DNA of 64,000 nt from Paenibacillus sp. TCA20 (GTDB taxonomy: Bacteria > Bacillota > Bacilli > Paenibacillales > Paenibacillaceae). A program made the translations under genes and the position numbers. The notes below the pieces were generated by a model. That model had not been told where the DNA came from and did no database searches. It saw nothing but the letters and a program-made list of their open reading frames with translations. The DNA lies in NCBI RefSeq assembly GCF_000732325.1, contig NZ_BBIW01000006.1, forward strand, positions 62,001-126,000, given 5' to 3'. Below are positions 1-8,473 of this stretch, piece by piece (positions within the stretch are counted from its first letter, which is position 1; every line of letters starts with the position of its first letter).

Positions 1-383
1 TCGCTTTTGGCGAGCTGTCACCTGAGCTGACGAACATATATAATACGGTTCTTGCAGCCAATCTGAAGGGGATTGAAGCCGTTAAGCCAGGCGCAACCCT
101 CGCTTCTGTAGACCTGGCAGCAAGACAAGTGACCATTGATGCAGGATACGGCGAACGCTTCCTCCATCGCCTCGGTCACGGACTGGGTATCGATGTGCAT
201 GAATATCCATCCGTGCATGGAGCGAATCAGGAGCTCTTGACCGAAGGGCTGACCTTCACCATTGAACCCGGCATCTATGTACCAAATCTCGGGGGAGTAC
301 GAATTGAGGATGAAGTCCTCGTGACAGCAGATGGGGTGAAACTTCTAACCAGCTACCCGAAAGAGCTTCAAATATTGGGTTAA
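1..383 (+). CDS. M24-family metallopeptidase (Xaa-Pro aminopeptidase type), C-terminal part
   Basis: The reading frame is open from the left edge of the window and ends at 383, so only about the last 126 residues are seen. They form the C-terminal half of the pita-bread catalytic domain. The metal-ligand regions are visible: GHGLGIDVHE with its conserved histidine, TIEPGIY with a glutamate, and RIEDEVLVT with the last glutamate ligand. In this family the protein is a cytoplasmic dinuclear-metal peptidase removing N-terminal residues next to proline (Xaa-Pro) or methionine. The RIEDEVLVT ending and the absence of methionine aminopeptidase spacing favour the Xaa-Pro/PepQ-like group. The gene converges with the symporter gene and shares a terminator with it. 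Substrate specificity cannot be read from this fragment. Confidence 0.85.
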   Translation, partial: AFGELSPELTNIYNTVLAANLKGIEAVKPGATLASVDLAARQVTIDAGYGERFLHRLGHGLGIDVHEYPSVHGANQELLTEGLTFTIEPGIYVPNLGGVRIEDEVLVTADGVKLLTSYPKELQILG

Positions 384-464
384 GCTTCGTGCTTCGTTAT
401 ATAGAAGTCGAACTGCCCTAGATCTCTTCGTACCATTTGTGCAGGTTGAGTCTATAATGTAATC

Positions 465-516
465 AAAAAAAGAGTGCGAGTCCCTCGGTTTTAGCCAAGG
501 GCCCGCACTCTTTATT
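465..516. terminator. Bidirectional intrinsic terminator between the M24 peptidase and tcyP
   Basis: AAAGAGTGCGAG pairs with a downstream CCCGCACTCTTT arm. An A-run lies before the stem and a T-rich tract after it, so the hairpin can end transcription of both convergent genes. Confidence 0.8.
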
Positions 517-520
517 TATT

Positions 521-1918
521 TTATGCTTCTGTTGGTGCATCTAATTCCGTGTTCGGACGATTGAAGGTATCCCGATCATTCTCATTCAGGAGCTTGCTCG
601 TAATGAGACCGGAGGTCATTGAACCATTAACGTTCAGCGCTGTACGTCCCATATCAATCAGCGGCTCCACAGAGATCAGAAGTCCGACCAGTGCAACAGG
701 CAGGTTCATGGTGGAGAGTACGATCAGTGAAGCAAACGTCGCTCCGCCACCCACACCAGCTACACCGAAGGAGCTGATCATAACAACCAGGATGAGTGTT
801 ATGATGAAATCCCAGCTGAGCGGATCAATGCCTACTGTTGGAGCAATCATCACCGCAACCATCGCGGGATAGATCCCTGCACAGCCGTTCTGGCCGATCG
901 TTGCGCCAAAGGAAGCAGACAGATTCGCAATACCTGCGGATACACCCAGCTTCTTCGTTTGCGTCTCCACGTTTAATGGAATGGTTGCCGCACTCGAACG
1001 AGATGTAAACGCGAAGACCAGCGTGGTCATTACTTTTCTGAGGTACGCTACCGGGTTGAAACCAAATACGGTAACGAGAATCAGATGAACTACAAACATC
1101 AGCAGCAAGGCAACATAAGAAGCGATAACAAACTCGCCGAGCTTCAATATTTCCTGCGCATTTGTCGTTGCGGTAACCTTCGTAATCAGCGCCAGGATAC
1201 CGTAAGGTGTCAAACGCAGCACTAGAGTTACAATACGCATGACGACAGCATAAAGGGCGTTAATGATTTTACGGAAAGTATCCGCCTGCTCAGGCTTCTT
1301 GCGATCCAGTCCAAGAACGGCAATACCGACAAATGCAGAGAAGATAACGACCGCAATGGTCGAGGTGCTGCGTGCACCGGTCATATCCTCGAACGGATTG
1401 CTAGGAATAAATTCAAGCACTTGCTGTGGAATGGTCATATCCTCTACATCAACGAGCTGCTCTTCGAGCCTTTGAGTTCTCGCTGTTTCTGCTTCACCGC
1501 TCTCCACATTAATGCCTTCCAGGTCGAAGGCAAGTGTAACCCCAATACCGATGCTTGCCGCAATGGCTGTGGTGATCAGTAGTGTACCAATAATCGAGAA
1601 GCTCATCTTCCCGATATTCTGATTACCCTTCAAATTCATAATGGCAGAGATGATGGATACCACAATCAGTGGAATGACGATCATCTGCAAGAGGCTTACA
1701 TAGCCGGAACCGACGATACTGAACCAGTCGACACTCTTCTCTATGGTTCCCGAGCCTGCCCCGTAGATCAGCTGAAGCAGTATTCCGAATACAAGCCCCA
1801 AGCCCAAACCCGTAAATACACGCTTCGTAAAAGATATATGCTTCTTCTGCATCCAATACAGAAGGCCAATTAACACTAGCATCACTGCTACGTTAATGAT
1901 TACCTGCAATGTTTCCAT
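521..1918 (-). CDS. tcyP: L-cystine/dicarboxylate:cation symporter, TcyP-like (DAACS family)
   Basis: A 465-residue polytopic membrane protein of the dicarboxylate/amino acid:cation symporter family. Length and the N-terminal layout (a hydrophobic helix at residues 5-22, a basic KKHISFTKR loop, then a second hydrophobic segment) match Bacillus TcyP, a high-affinity cystine importer of about 463 residues. Family hallmarks seen are the serine-rich hairpin FTSRSSAATIP, the NLSASFGATIGQNG region and the late GMGRTALNVNG-like segment (seen as DMGRTALNVNG). A charged insert around residues 135-165 lies between predicted helices, as in TcyP. Known TcyP is a secondary transporter in the cytoplasmic membrane and is repressed by CymR in Bacillus; no CymR site was identified here. 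Assignment to cystine rather than glutamate/dicarboxylate is from overall resemblance. Confidence 0.82.
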   Translation of the reverse strand: METLQVIINVAVMLVLIGLLYWMQKKHISFTKRVFTGLGLGLVFGILLQLIYGAGSGTIEKSVDWFSIVGSGYVSLLQMIVIPLIVVSIISAIMNLKGNQNIGKMSFSIIGTLLITTAIAASIGIGVTLAFDLEGINVESGEAETARTQRLEEQLVDVEDMTIPQQVLEFIPSNPFEDMTGARSTSTIAVVIFSAFVGIAVLGLDRKKPEQADTFRKIINALYAVVMRIVTLVLRLTPYGILALITKVTATTNAQEILKLGEFVIASYVALLLMFVVHLILVTVFGFNPVAYLRKVMTTLVFAFTSRSSAATIPLNVETQTKKLGVSAGIANLSASFGATIGQNGCAGIYPAMVAVMIAPTVGIDPLSWDFIITLILVVMISSFGVAGVGGGATFASLIVLSTMNLPVALVGLLISVEPLIDMGRTALNVNGSMTSGLITSKLLNENDRDTFNRPNTELDAPTEA

Positions 1919-2236
1919 TCGAATTGCTCCCTTCCAAATAGCTAAAATATGCTGTCCCCTTATGTAACGATTTATATATAAATATTCTTAAGGGTTGGTA
2001 ACTATCTTACAGCATATGTTACTATAGCATAAACCCGACTATTCGGGTAGACTTTTTTTAAATAAATTTTAAAGTCACTTACTTATTCTCATACCCCATC
2101 CTATATCAGTGTCTGCTGGCAGCTATGCTTAGGATGGATTATACAGATTTGGGTTATACCTTTTTCTTCGAAAATCGCATAATTATCTATAACCAGCAAA
2201 GGCTGTAATCATAACTTTTTTATAATTATGTCCACA
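1919..2236. other. Intergenic region upstream of tcyP
   Basis: No gene is seen. On the minus strand a candidate extended -10 promoter (TGCTATAGT, 2021-2029) lies about 100 bp before tcyP, without a good -35. An imperfect hairpin with CCATCCTA/TAGGATGG arms lies at about 2095-2137, upstream of that promoter, so it would not be in the tcyP leader. Its role is unknown. Confidence 0.35.
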
Positions 2237-2281
2237 ACAAAAAAAGCCGAAGCTGCTCATAAATGACAGCTCCGGATTCTT
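2237..2281 (-). terminator. Terminator of the cobTUSQ operon
   Basis: On the minus strand CCGGAGCTG pairs with CAGCTTCGG around a short loop, followed by a run of T. It lies about 20 bp after the cobQ stop. Confidence 0.85.
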
Positions 2282-2302
2282 CTCCGTTGTCTAGGTATTC
2301 AT

Positions 2303-3955
2303 TTAAGAGTTCAATATCTGATAAATTCTCTCCATATCCAGATGCGTTCTTACTACATCCGCAACCCGATCAAATTCTTCAACTTTTCGCTCCTTCGCCG
2401 AGAAGGTCGAAATAACAGGAGAGAGTCCCTTCCGGATGCGAACCTGATCCAGCCAGGACCTGCGCAGAGCATCGTTCTCGAATAATCCATGTAAATAGGT
2501 TCCCCACACCATACCATCCGATCTGACCAGACCTTCTGAATGAGATGAAGCATATGTACCCGATTCGAAGGAAGCCTGCAAATCACTTGCAGCAGTGTCC
2601 GTTTCGGTGAGCCTGAACAAGGCGTCATAGTCATAATCAACTGGAGACTGATCCACTCGCTCAGAAGCTCCCATATGAATTTCATAAGCCTCAATCGGAG
2701 CTTCATTGCTGCTTAGGTCCGTACTTGCCAGTGGCAGTTTCTGTTCATCCGTCAGCATTCCCGTCACTCTTATCGTTCGCTTTTCCTTCAAGAATGAAGT
2801 CCTAATAGGCAGCAGTCCAAGTCCTGCCTCTTCCTGTATACCACTCTCCACCGCATAAGGATCGGAGAGCGAGTACCCGAGCATTTGATACCCGCCGCAA
2901 ATCCCGACGATCTGGGTATGATGCTCATCGGATAGCCTGAATAAGGCCTGATCCAGTCCTCTCTGCTTCAGGAACTGAAGATCACTGATTGTATCCTTCG
3001 TGCCCGGCAGAATGACGATATCCGGTGTGCCCAGCTCTTCTGCAGAATTCACATAACGAAGGGTAATATCCGGCTCCCAGCGCAGCGGATCAAAATCTGT
3101 AAAGTTTGAGATGCGCGGATAACGAATGACGACGATATCCACTTCCTTCTCCTGCTGCTTCTTATATTGCAGCTCGTCGAGCACAACCGAATCCTCAGCT
3201 TCGATCCGCAGATCCTGAATATAAGGTAGCACGCCCAGTACCGGAATACCTGTACGAGCCTCGAGCCAGTCCAGCCCTGGCTTCAGGAGAGCAAGGTCTC
3301 CGCGGAATTTGTTAATGATAAAGCCTTTGACCCGCTGGACCTCATGGGGTTCAAGCAGCTCAAGTGTACCTACGATGGACGCGAATACCCCTCCCCGATC
3401 AATATCGGAAATGAGAATCACCGGTGCATCTGCCCAGCCCGCAAGATTCATATTGACGATGTCACGATCCTTCAAATTGATCTCTGCCGGACTTCCCGCC
3501 CCTTCCATCAGGACGATGTCATACTCTGCGCGTAATCGATCCAGTGCCTCCAGCACGATTCTTTTCGCTGTGGGAAGGAACTTCATCCGGTAATCCATCG
3601 CACTCATCTGCATCGCGGGCACACCGTGGACGACGATCTGAGAATGCATATCCTTAACTGGCTTTATAAGGATCGGGTTCATGTCTGTTGTCGCCGGAAT
3701 CTCACATGCCTCTGCCTGTACTCCCTGCGCTCTTCCGATCTCCTTACCGTCCAGCGTTACATAGGAATTAAGCGCCATATTTTGTGATTTGTACGGAGCA
3801 GGCTGATATCCATCCTGCAGAAATATACGGCATAGCGCTGTTGTTACAATGCTTTTTCCAACGTCCGAAGCTGTGCCCTGCAGCATGAGAACAGCTCCAT
3901 TTTTCGGCTTATGCTCATCATTACTTTGTTCTGTGTCCGTGTTCATGTCTGTCAT
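2303..3955 (-). CDS. cobQ: Cobyric acid synthase (CobQ/CbiP)
   Basis: A 550-residue glutamine-dependent amidotransferase that amidates adenosylcobyrinate a,c-diamide at four side chains to give adenosylcobyric acid. The N-terminal dethiobiotin-synthetase-like domain carries the nucleotide-binding loop GTASDVGKS at residues 27-35. The C-terminal class I-like glutaminase domain shows GICGGYQMLG with the nucleophilic cysteine near residue 350 and the partner histidine in GTYLHGLF near residue 490. The chosen ATG has an AGGGGGAG ribosome site about 10 bp upstream. It is the last gene of cobT-cobU-cobS-cobQ, 16 bp after cobS. Length fits the family (about 490-510) plus a short acidic N-terminal extension and a serine/threonine-rich insert near the end. 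Confidence 0.95.
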   Translation of the reverse strand: MTDMNTDTEQSNDEHKPKNGAVLMLQGTASDVGKSIVTTALCRIFLQDGYQPAPYKSQNMALNSYVTLDGKEIGRAQGVQAEACEIPATTDMNPILIKPVKDMHSQIVVHGVPAMQMSAMDYRMKFLPTAKRIVLEALDRLRAEYDIVLMEGAGSPAEINLKDRDIVNMNLAGWADAPVILISDIDRGGVFASIVGTLELLEPHEVQRVKGFIINKFRGDLALLKPGLDWLEARTGIPVLGVLPYIQDLRIEAEDSVVLDELQYKKQQEKEVDIVVIRYPRISNFTDFDPLRWEPDITLRYVNSAEELGTPDIVILPGTKDTISDLQFLKQRGLDQALFRLSDEHHTQIVGICGGYQMLGYSLSDPYAVESGIQEEAGLGLLPIRTSFLKEKRTIRVTGMLTDEQKLPLASTDLSSNEAPIEAYEIHMGASERVDQSPVDYDYDALFRLTETDTAASDLQASFESGTYASSHSEGLVRSDGMVWGTYLHGLFENDALRRSWLDQVRIRKGLSPVISTFSAKERKVEEFDRVADVVRTHLDMERIYQILNS

Positions 3956-3971
3956 AACGATATGTCTCCCC

Positions 3972-4793
3972 CTAACCTGCGATATGCAGAACGATGGTCA
4001 GCATTAGCAGACCGGCTGTCTCCAGCCCTTCATTCAGTGCTCCGTATGTATCCCCGGTTAACCCCTCAAGACGTGCGCTCATCCGATCAGCGGCAAGCCT
4101 TCCGATCACCCACATGACAATCGGAACGGCGATGAAGGCAATTAGCACTGGAGCCTGTGTAACGTATACCACATTCGACGAATAAACAATTAAGCTAAGA
4201 ATCCCCAATAAAACAATAGATATCGCGATTGCACATCCCAGAGATTGCTTATAATAGCGGGCAGGGGTGGTGCCAAACATCGCTGCAAGTCCTTCTCCGG
4301 CCCGGGCAGAGGGATATCTCGATATGGCATACACCATGAAGAATCTGCTCCATATGAGGGGCATGATGGCGAGCCCCATCATGACGGGCTGATGAATCAA
4401 GCTGACAAGCAAGGAGGCTTTGAGCATCAGCAGCAGTACGCAGGCGATGACGCCCATCGCTCCAACCCGGCTGTCCTTCATAATCTCCAGCATGCGCTCT
4501 CTTGAACGGTAGCTGAGAAGCGCATCTGCTGAATCCATCCATCCGTCCAAATGCAGCCCACCGGTAAGCCATACCCAGACGACCAGCGTCACAATGGAAG
4601 CTGGCAGGGCCGGCAGCAAGAACCCTGACACAACAGCTGCCACCCACAGGATAAGCCCGATACAAACGCCAACGAATGGATAATAAACCGTGCTTTTTTG
4701 CATCAGTTCAGGTGTAAAATCAAGATTCATCCTCACCGGAATACGGGATAAAAATTGAAAAGCGGCTGCCGCCGCCTTTACTTCATCCTTCAT
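3972..4793 (-). CDS. cobS: Adenosylcobinamide-GDP ribazoletransferase (cobalamin synthase, CobS)
   Basis: A 273-residue integral membrane enzyme that joins adenosylcobinamide-GDP and alpha-ribazole (phosphate) to form adenosylcobalamin (phosphate). The N-terminal FQFLSRIPV segment and the GGLHLDGWMDSADAL motif with its clustered aspartates are characteristic. DSRVGAMGV follows, and the rest is mostly hydrophobic helices. The start ATG overlaps the cobU stop by 4 bp (ATGA), indicating translational coupling. It acts in the cytoplasmic membrane at the last stage of the nucleotide loop pathway, using products of cobU and cobT next to it. Confidence 0.95.
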   Translation of the reverse strand: MKDEVKAAAAAFQFLSRIPVRMNLDFTPELMQKSTVYYPFVGVCIGLILWVAAVVSGFLLPALPASIVTLVVWVWLTGGLHLDGWMDSADALLSYRSRERMLEIMKDSRVGAMGVIACVLLLMLKASLLVSLIHQPVMMGLAIMPLIWSRFFMVYAISRYPSARAGEGLAAMFGTTPARYYKQSLGCAIAISIVLLGILSLIVYSSNVVYVTQAPVLIAFIAVPIVMWVIGRLAADRMSARLEGLTGDTYGALNEGLETAGLLMLTIVLHIAG

Positions 4794-5344
4794 ACTTTGT
4801 ACTCCTTGCTCTTCAGTTCGATGGCAATGCCAGCGGTGACCAGAAACACCTCTTCACTCACTGCCGCCATTCGCTGATTCAATATTCCGGCCATATCCCG
4901 GTACAACCGTCCCAGCGGGTATTCCGGCACAATGCCGTCTCCTACTTCATTCGTAACAAGGATAATAAGACCTGGATATGTTCGAACACTGCTTACCAGC
5001 CTGTCCATTTCCTGCAATATGGCATCCTTGCCCTCTGCTTCCTTCGACAATAATATGTTAGACAGCCACAAGGTCAGACAGTCCAGTAATATCGTTGGTG
5101 CCGGATAAGTCGCTTGTCCAATGCTCTCAAGTGTATCCGCAACTTCGATCGGCTCTTCAATGGTATGCCACAAATAGGCTTCGTCAGAGCGCTGGAGACG
5201 GTGTGCTGCAATGCGCTGCTCCATCTCTTCATCAAAGGCCTGTGCCGTTGCCAGATAGATCGCTTCCGATGAACGGCTCATACAGAGTCTCTCTGCAAAC
5301 GTGCTCTTCCCGCTGCGTGCACCGCCAGTTACAAGTATGATCAT
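4790..5344 (-). CDS. cobU: Adenosylcobinamide kinase / adenosylcobinamide-phosphate guanylyltransferase (CobU)
   Basis: A 184-residue bifunctional cytoplasmic enzyme that phosphorylates adenosylcobinamide and then transfers GMP to it. The P-loop GGARSGKST lies at residues 7-15. The conserved LLDCLTLWLSN and VTNEVGDGIVPEYPLGR segments follow. Length is typical. The start codon overlaps the cobT stop by 4 bp and the stop overlaps cobS by 4 bp, so the three genes are tightly coupled. Together with CbiB and CobD of the upstream operon it completes nucleotide-loop assembly. Confidence 0.95.
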   Translation of the reverse strand: MIILVTGGARSGKSTFAERLCMSRSSEAIYLATAQAFDEEMEQRIAAHRLQRSDEAYLWHTIEEPIEVADTLESIGQATYPAPTILLDCLTLWLSNILLSKEAEGKDAILQEMDRLVSSVRTYPGLIILVTNEVGDGIVPEYPLGRLYRDMAGILNQRMAAVSEEVFLVTAGIAIELKSKEYKV

Positions 5345-6432
5345 GGCTTGCTCTCCTCGGAATCCAGATCCGCATGACTACCGGAAATGCCTGCACTTGT
5401 GAATGTCGCCATCTCCTTCATGATTCGGGATGCAGCTTCAATAATATGCAGACAGAGTACACCGCCTGTGCCTTCGCCAAGACGCATGTCCAGATGAATC
5501 ATAGGCTCTAGGTTCAATTCCCCCAGTAGACCTGCGTGTCCCCGCTCCTCCGACTTGTGTGAGGCAATCATATAATGAATGGACAGAGGAGCGAGTCTTG
5601 CAGCTATCAGCGCAGCGGTCGTAGAAATGTATCCGTCAATAACGACAGGACATTTTAACGCACTGGCAGCAAGGATAACACCGGTCAGCCCAGCAATATC
5701 AAGACCACCCACCTTCGCGAGCACACCCAGCGGATCGTTTGAATCGGGACGATTCAGTTCAATCGCCTTCTTTATTACTTCCTCTTTGTGCTTCAGACGC
5801 GTATCGTCAATTCCTGTTCCCCGGCCTGTAGCAGCTTCCACTTGAATTCCGGTCAGTACGCTGGTTACTGCGGCGCTCGGCGTCGTGTTTCCAATCCCCA
5901 TTTCACCTGTGACAAAGAGTCGAATGCCTCTGTCATACGCATCCTTTACGACCTCAATTCCCGCAAGAATAGCTGTCACCGCTTCCTCTCTGCTCATAGC
6001 AGGACCATGCGCCATATTTGCTGTTCCTTTACGAACAGATCGCTGAACCAGCTCAGGATGCTCAATGTCTCCATCGATCCCGATGTCTACGCATATAACC
6101 TCTGCAGCGGCCTGACGGGCAAGAACATTCACCGCGGCTCCGCCGGCAAGAAAATTATGTACCATCTGCTGAGTTACAACGGCTGGAAATGCGCTGACCC
6201 CTTCTTCCACTACACCATGATCTGCTGCCATGACAATGACCGCTTTACGATCATAGGAGGCATGGGTCTCTCCCGTAATTCCCGCCAGTCGAACAACCAG
6301 CTCTTCTATTTTACCCAGACTTCCCGGCGGCTTGGTCAGCTGATCCAAATGCGCAGCTGCGGCCTGCCCAGCTGATGAGTCAAGCGGCCCAATTTGATGT
6401 ATCCAATCCAACAGTATTTGTTCTCTCTCCAT
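5341..6432 (-). CDS. cobT: Nicotinate-nucleotide--dimethylbenzimidazole phosphoribosyltransferase (CobT)
   Basis: A 363-residue enzyme that makes alpha-ribazole phosphate from nicotinate mononucleotide and 5,6-dimethylbenzimidazole. Family segments seen are LTKPPGSLG near the N terminus, MAADHGVVEEGVSA, the GEMGIGNTTPSAA loop and LGEGTGGVL near the C terminus, where the catalytic glutamate of the family lies. An in-frame GTG lies 6 bp earlier at 6438. The ATG at 6432 is preferred because the AAAGGAAG ribosome site then sits 9 bp upstream. It is the first gene of cobTUSQ and has its own candidate promoter just upstream. Confidence 0.95.
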   Translation of the reverse strand: MEREQILLDWIHQIGPLDSSAGQAAAAHLDQLTKPPGSLGKIEELVVRLAGITGETHASYDRKAVIVMAADHGVVEEGVSAFPAVVTQQMVHNFLAGGAAVNVLARQAAAEVICVDIGIDGDIEHPELVQRSVRKGTANMAHGPAMSREEAVTAILAGIEVVKDAYDRGIRLFVTGEMGIGNTTPSAAVTSVLTGIQVEAATGRGTGIDDTRLKHKEEVIKKAIELNRPDSNDPLGVLAKVGGLDIAGLTGVILAASALKCPVVIDGYISTTAALIAARLAPLSIHYMIASHKSEERGHAGLLGELNLEPMIHLDMRLGEGTGGVLCLHIIEAASRIMKEMATFTSAGISGSHADLDSEESKP

Positions 6433-6473
6433 CTCCACGCACTTCCTTTATGCTGAATCCTCTTTTTTAATAG

Positions 6474-6503
6474 ATTATAACGAAAAAAGGGCATCCACTT
6501 CAA
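6474..6503 (-). promoter_or_regulatory. Candidate sigma-A promoter of cobTUSQ
   Basis: On the minus strand TTGAAG (6498-6503) is followed after 18 bp by a perfect TATAAT (6474-6479), about 40 bp before the cobT start. The -35 element lies inside the 3' arm of the upstream terminator hairpin. Confidence 0.5.
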
Positions 6504-6547
6504 AAGGATTTACCTAGAAACCCTTCATACTTGAAATGCTGCCCTTG
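6484..6547 (-). terminator. Terminator after btuFCD
   Basis: On the minus strand AAGGGCAGCATTTCAA pairs with TTGAAGTGGATGCCCTT, followed by TTTTTT. It closes the btuFCD transcript and physically overlaps the cobT promoter. Confidence 0.75.
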
Positions 6548-6572
6548 TAGCGATGCCGCTCTTATATAGAGC

Positions 6573-7430
6573 CTAGTCTTTTTTCTTAAGCAAAAATTGA
6601 GGAAGCTCATGGTGTGGATGACGAATCATAACGGGATCGACCTGAAACAGACTTCTTAAATGCTCTTCTGTGACGCATTCATCCGGGCTCCCTTGCATGA
6701 AGCTCTCCCCTGCCCGAAGTCCATAAATACTGTCACAAAAAAGTGAAGCCAGATTGAGGTCATGCAATACAGCGACAATGGCAATACCGGTACTTCTACG
6801 CCAATCTGCGAGCAGCTCCATGAACTGAAGCTGATAATGGATATCGAGATAGGTTGTCGGCTCATCTAGCAGCAAAATCTCCGGCTCCTGGGCCATCACC
6901 TTGGCGAGCGCAACCCTCTGTCTCTGACCTCCGCTTAATTCCGTAAGCAGACGATCGGCAAATGAAGACAGCTCAAGCTGCTCAAGCACGCGATCCACCA
7001 CTTCTTCTCCATCGGATTGATCCCGTCCCAGCCAGTCCTGATAAGGATATCTGCCCATGGCTACGACATCTCGTACGGAGTAATCCATCTCGGGCAGCCC
7101 GTCCTGCTGCAATACAGCAATAAGCCGGGATAACGCACGCCTGCTGTACTCTCTAACCGGCTTGCCTTTGATTAGAATAGAGCCGGAGCTCGGAGCTAGC
7201 ACACCGGACAGCAAGTGAAGCAGTGTGGATTTGCCGCTGCCATTGGGCCCTACGATGCCCCACCATTCTCCTGAATGAACCGTAAAATCGATATTACGAA
7301 TTGCCATATGGTCTCCATAGGCTTTGGCCGCAGACTTCACTTCCAGCACCGGAACGGAGGTACGAGCTGACGTGGTCAAGTCCTGTGAATGATTATAGTT
7401 CGGCTGCTCTGCCTGAATCCGTGAGTTCAT
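6573..7430 (-). CDS. btuD: Cobalamin/corrinoid ABC transporter ATP-binding protein (BtuD-like)
   Basis: A 285-residue FecE/BtuD-type ATPase. Walker A is GPNGSGKST, the signature is LSGGQRQRVALAK and Walker B is EILLLDEPTTYLD. The frame stays open further upstream, but the true start is the ATG at 7430. It has an AAGGGGAGG ribosome site just upstream and overlaps the btuC stop by 4 bp (ATGA). It energises the BtuC permease at the cytoplasmic face. The cobalamin substrate is inferred from the riboswitch ahead of the operon and the neighbouring cob genes; by sequence alone it could be a siderophore or heme ATPase. The ~35-residue tail before the ABC domain is polar and not conserved-looking. Confidence 0.85.
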   Translation of the reverse strand: MNSRIQAEQPNYNHSQDLTTSARTSVPVLEVKSAAKAYGDHMAIRNIDFTVHSGEWWGIVGPNGSGKSTLLHLLSGVLAPSSGSILIKGKPVREYSRRALSRLIAVLQQDGLPEMDYSVRDVVAMGRYPYQDWLGRDQSDGEEVVDRVLEQLELSSFADRLLTELSGGQRQRVALAKVMAQEPEILLLDEPTTYLDIHYQLQFMELLADWRRSTGIAIVAVLHDLNLASLFCDSIYGLRAGESFMQGSPDECVTEEHLRSLFQVDPVMIRHPHHELPQFLLKKKD

Positions 7431-8473
7431 CTCATTCCTCCCCTTCGCAGTTTCTTGCTTCGGTGCAGCAGGTAAGCGAAGAACGGTGCGCCTACAAATG
7501 CAGTGACGACCCCGAGCGGGATCTCCACCGGTGCAAGAATCGTTCTCGCCCCCATATCGGCCCATGCCAGGAAGATGCCTCCCATGATCGCGGATAACGG
7601 AATGAGGAGACGATAGTCCGGCCCAACCAATAAACGGAGCATATGCGGAATTACAAGCCCGACAAATCCAATGACTCCGGCCACCGATACAGCAGCAGCG
7701 GTCAACAGCGTAGCCACGATTAGAACAGAGAGCTTAAGCCACTCTACCTTGACTCCCAAATGTGCAGCCTGCCGCTCACCCAGCGCAAGCAGATTAAGCG
7801 CCCTACCCCGGCTCCACAGAAACACAATCCCAATGATCAAGTAAGGAAAAAGGATGGCCGTATAAGACCACCCACGTAAACTGAGGCTTCCCATGGTCCA
7901 GAATAGTATCTGATTCACTGTATCCTTGGACATGGCTGTTAAGAAGGACACAAACGCTCCGAGGAAGGACTGCATGATTACACCGGACAAAATCAGGCTG
8001 TGCGTCGGAATCCTGCCGCCTTCACTTGCAAGCGCGAGCACCGCCCACAGCGTGATGATCCCTGTGACAAAGGCAACCAGCGGCAGCATCCATTCTCCAA
8101 GAACTGCATATTGCAATCCAAAATAGATCATGACTGCTGCTCCAACCGATGCACCGGAGGATACACCGAGTGTATACGGATCTGCCAGCGGATTGCGGAG
8201 CACGCCCTGAAAAGCAGCTCCTGCCGTGGCCAGTGCAGCCCCCACCAGCATACCGAGCAGTACCCGGGGGAGCCGAACCTTCATAATAATTTGCTCCGAG
8301 GAAGGGTTCCAGATCGGCTCAATCGGTTCCGAAACCCAAGGCAAATGATTGACCAGGATGCCCACAATATGGCGAACAGGCAGATCCACTGCCCCGATCG
8401 CCAGACACAGGAGCAGAGTCAGCACAAGCAGGAGACCGCCGGCAATTCCGTATCCTGCTAGTTTTGTTTTCAT
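7427..8473 (-). CDS. btuC: Cobalamin/corrinoid ABC transporter permease (BtuC-like, FecCD family)
   Basis: A 348-residue polytopic permease of the FecCD/BtuC family, expected to have ten membrane helices and to work as a homodimer. Family signatures present are RLPRVLLGMLVGAALATAGA near residue 70, NPLADPYTLGVSSGASVGA and the cytoplasmic coupling region GFVGLVIPHMLRLLVGPDYR toward the C terminus. Start and stop both overlap their neighbours by 4 bp, placing it in btuF-btuC-btuD. Corrinoid specificity is inferred from the riboswitch-led operon. Confidence 0.88.
   Translation of the reverse strand: MKTKLAGYGIAGGLLLVLTLLLCLAIGAVDLPVRHIVGILVNHLPWVSEPIEPIWNPSSEQIIMKVRLPRVLLGMLVGAALATAGAAFQGVLRNPLADPYTLGVSSGASVGAAVMIYFGLQYAVLGEWMLPLVAFVTGIITLWAVLALASEGGRIPTHSLILSGVIMQSFLGAFVSFLTAMSKDTVNQILFWTMGSLSLRGWSYTAILFPYLIIGIVFLWSRGRALNLLALGERQAAHLGVKVEWLKLSVLIVATLLTAAAVSVAGVIGFVGLVIPHMLRLLVGPDYRLLIPLSAIMGGIFLAWADMGARTILAPVEIPLGVVTAFVGAPFFAYLLHRSKKLRRGGMR

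Noticed and set aside
5788..6375. 195-codon plus-strand frame opposite cobT
   Set aside because: Shadow of cobT without ribosome site or recognisable motif.
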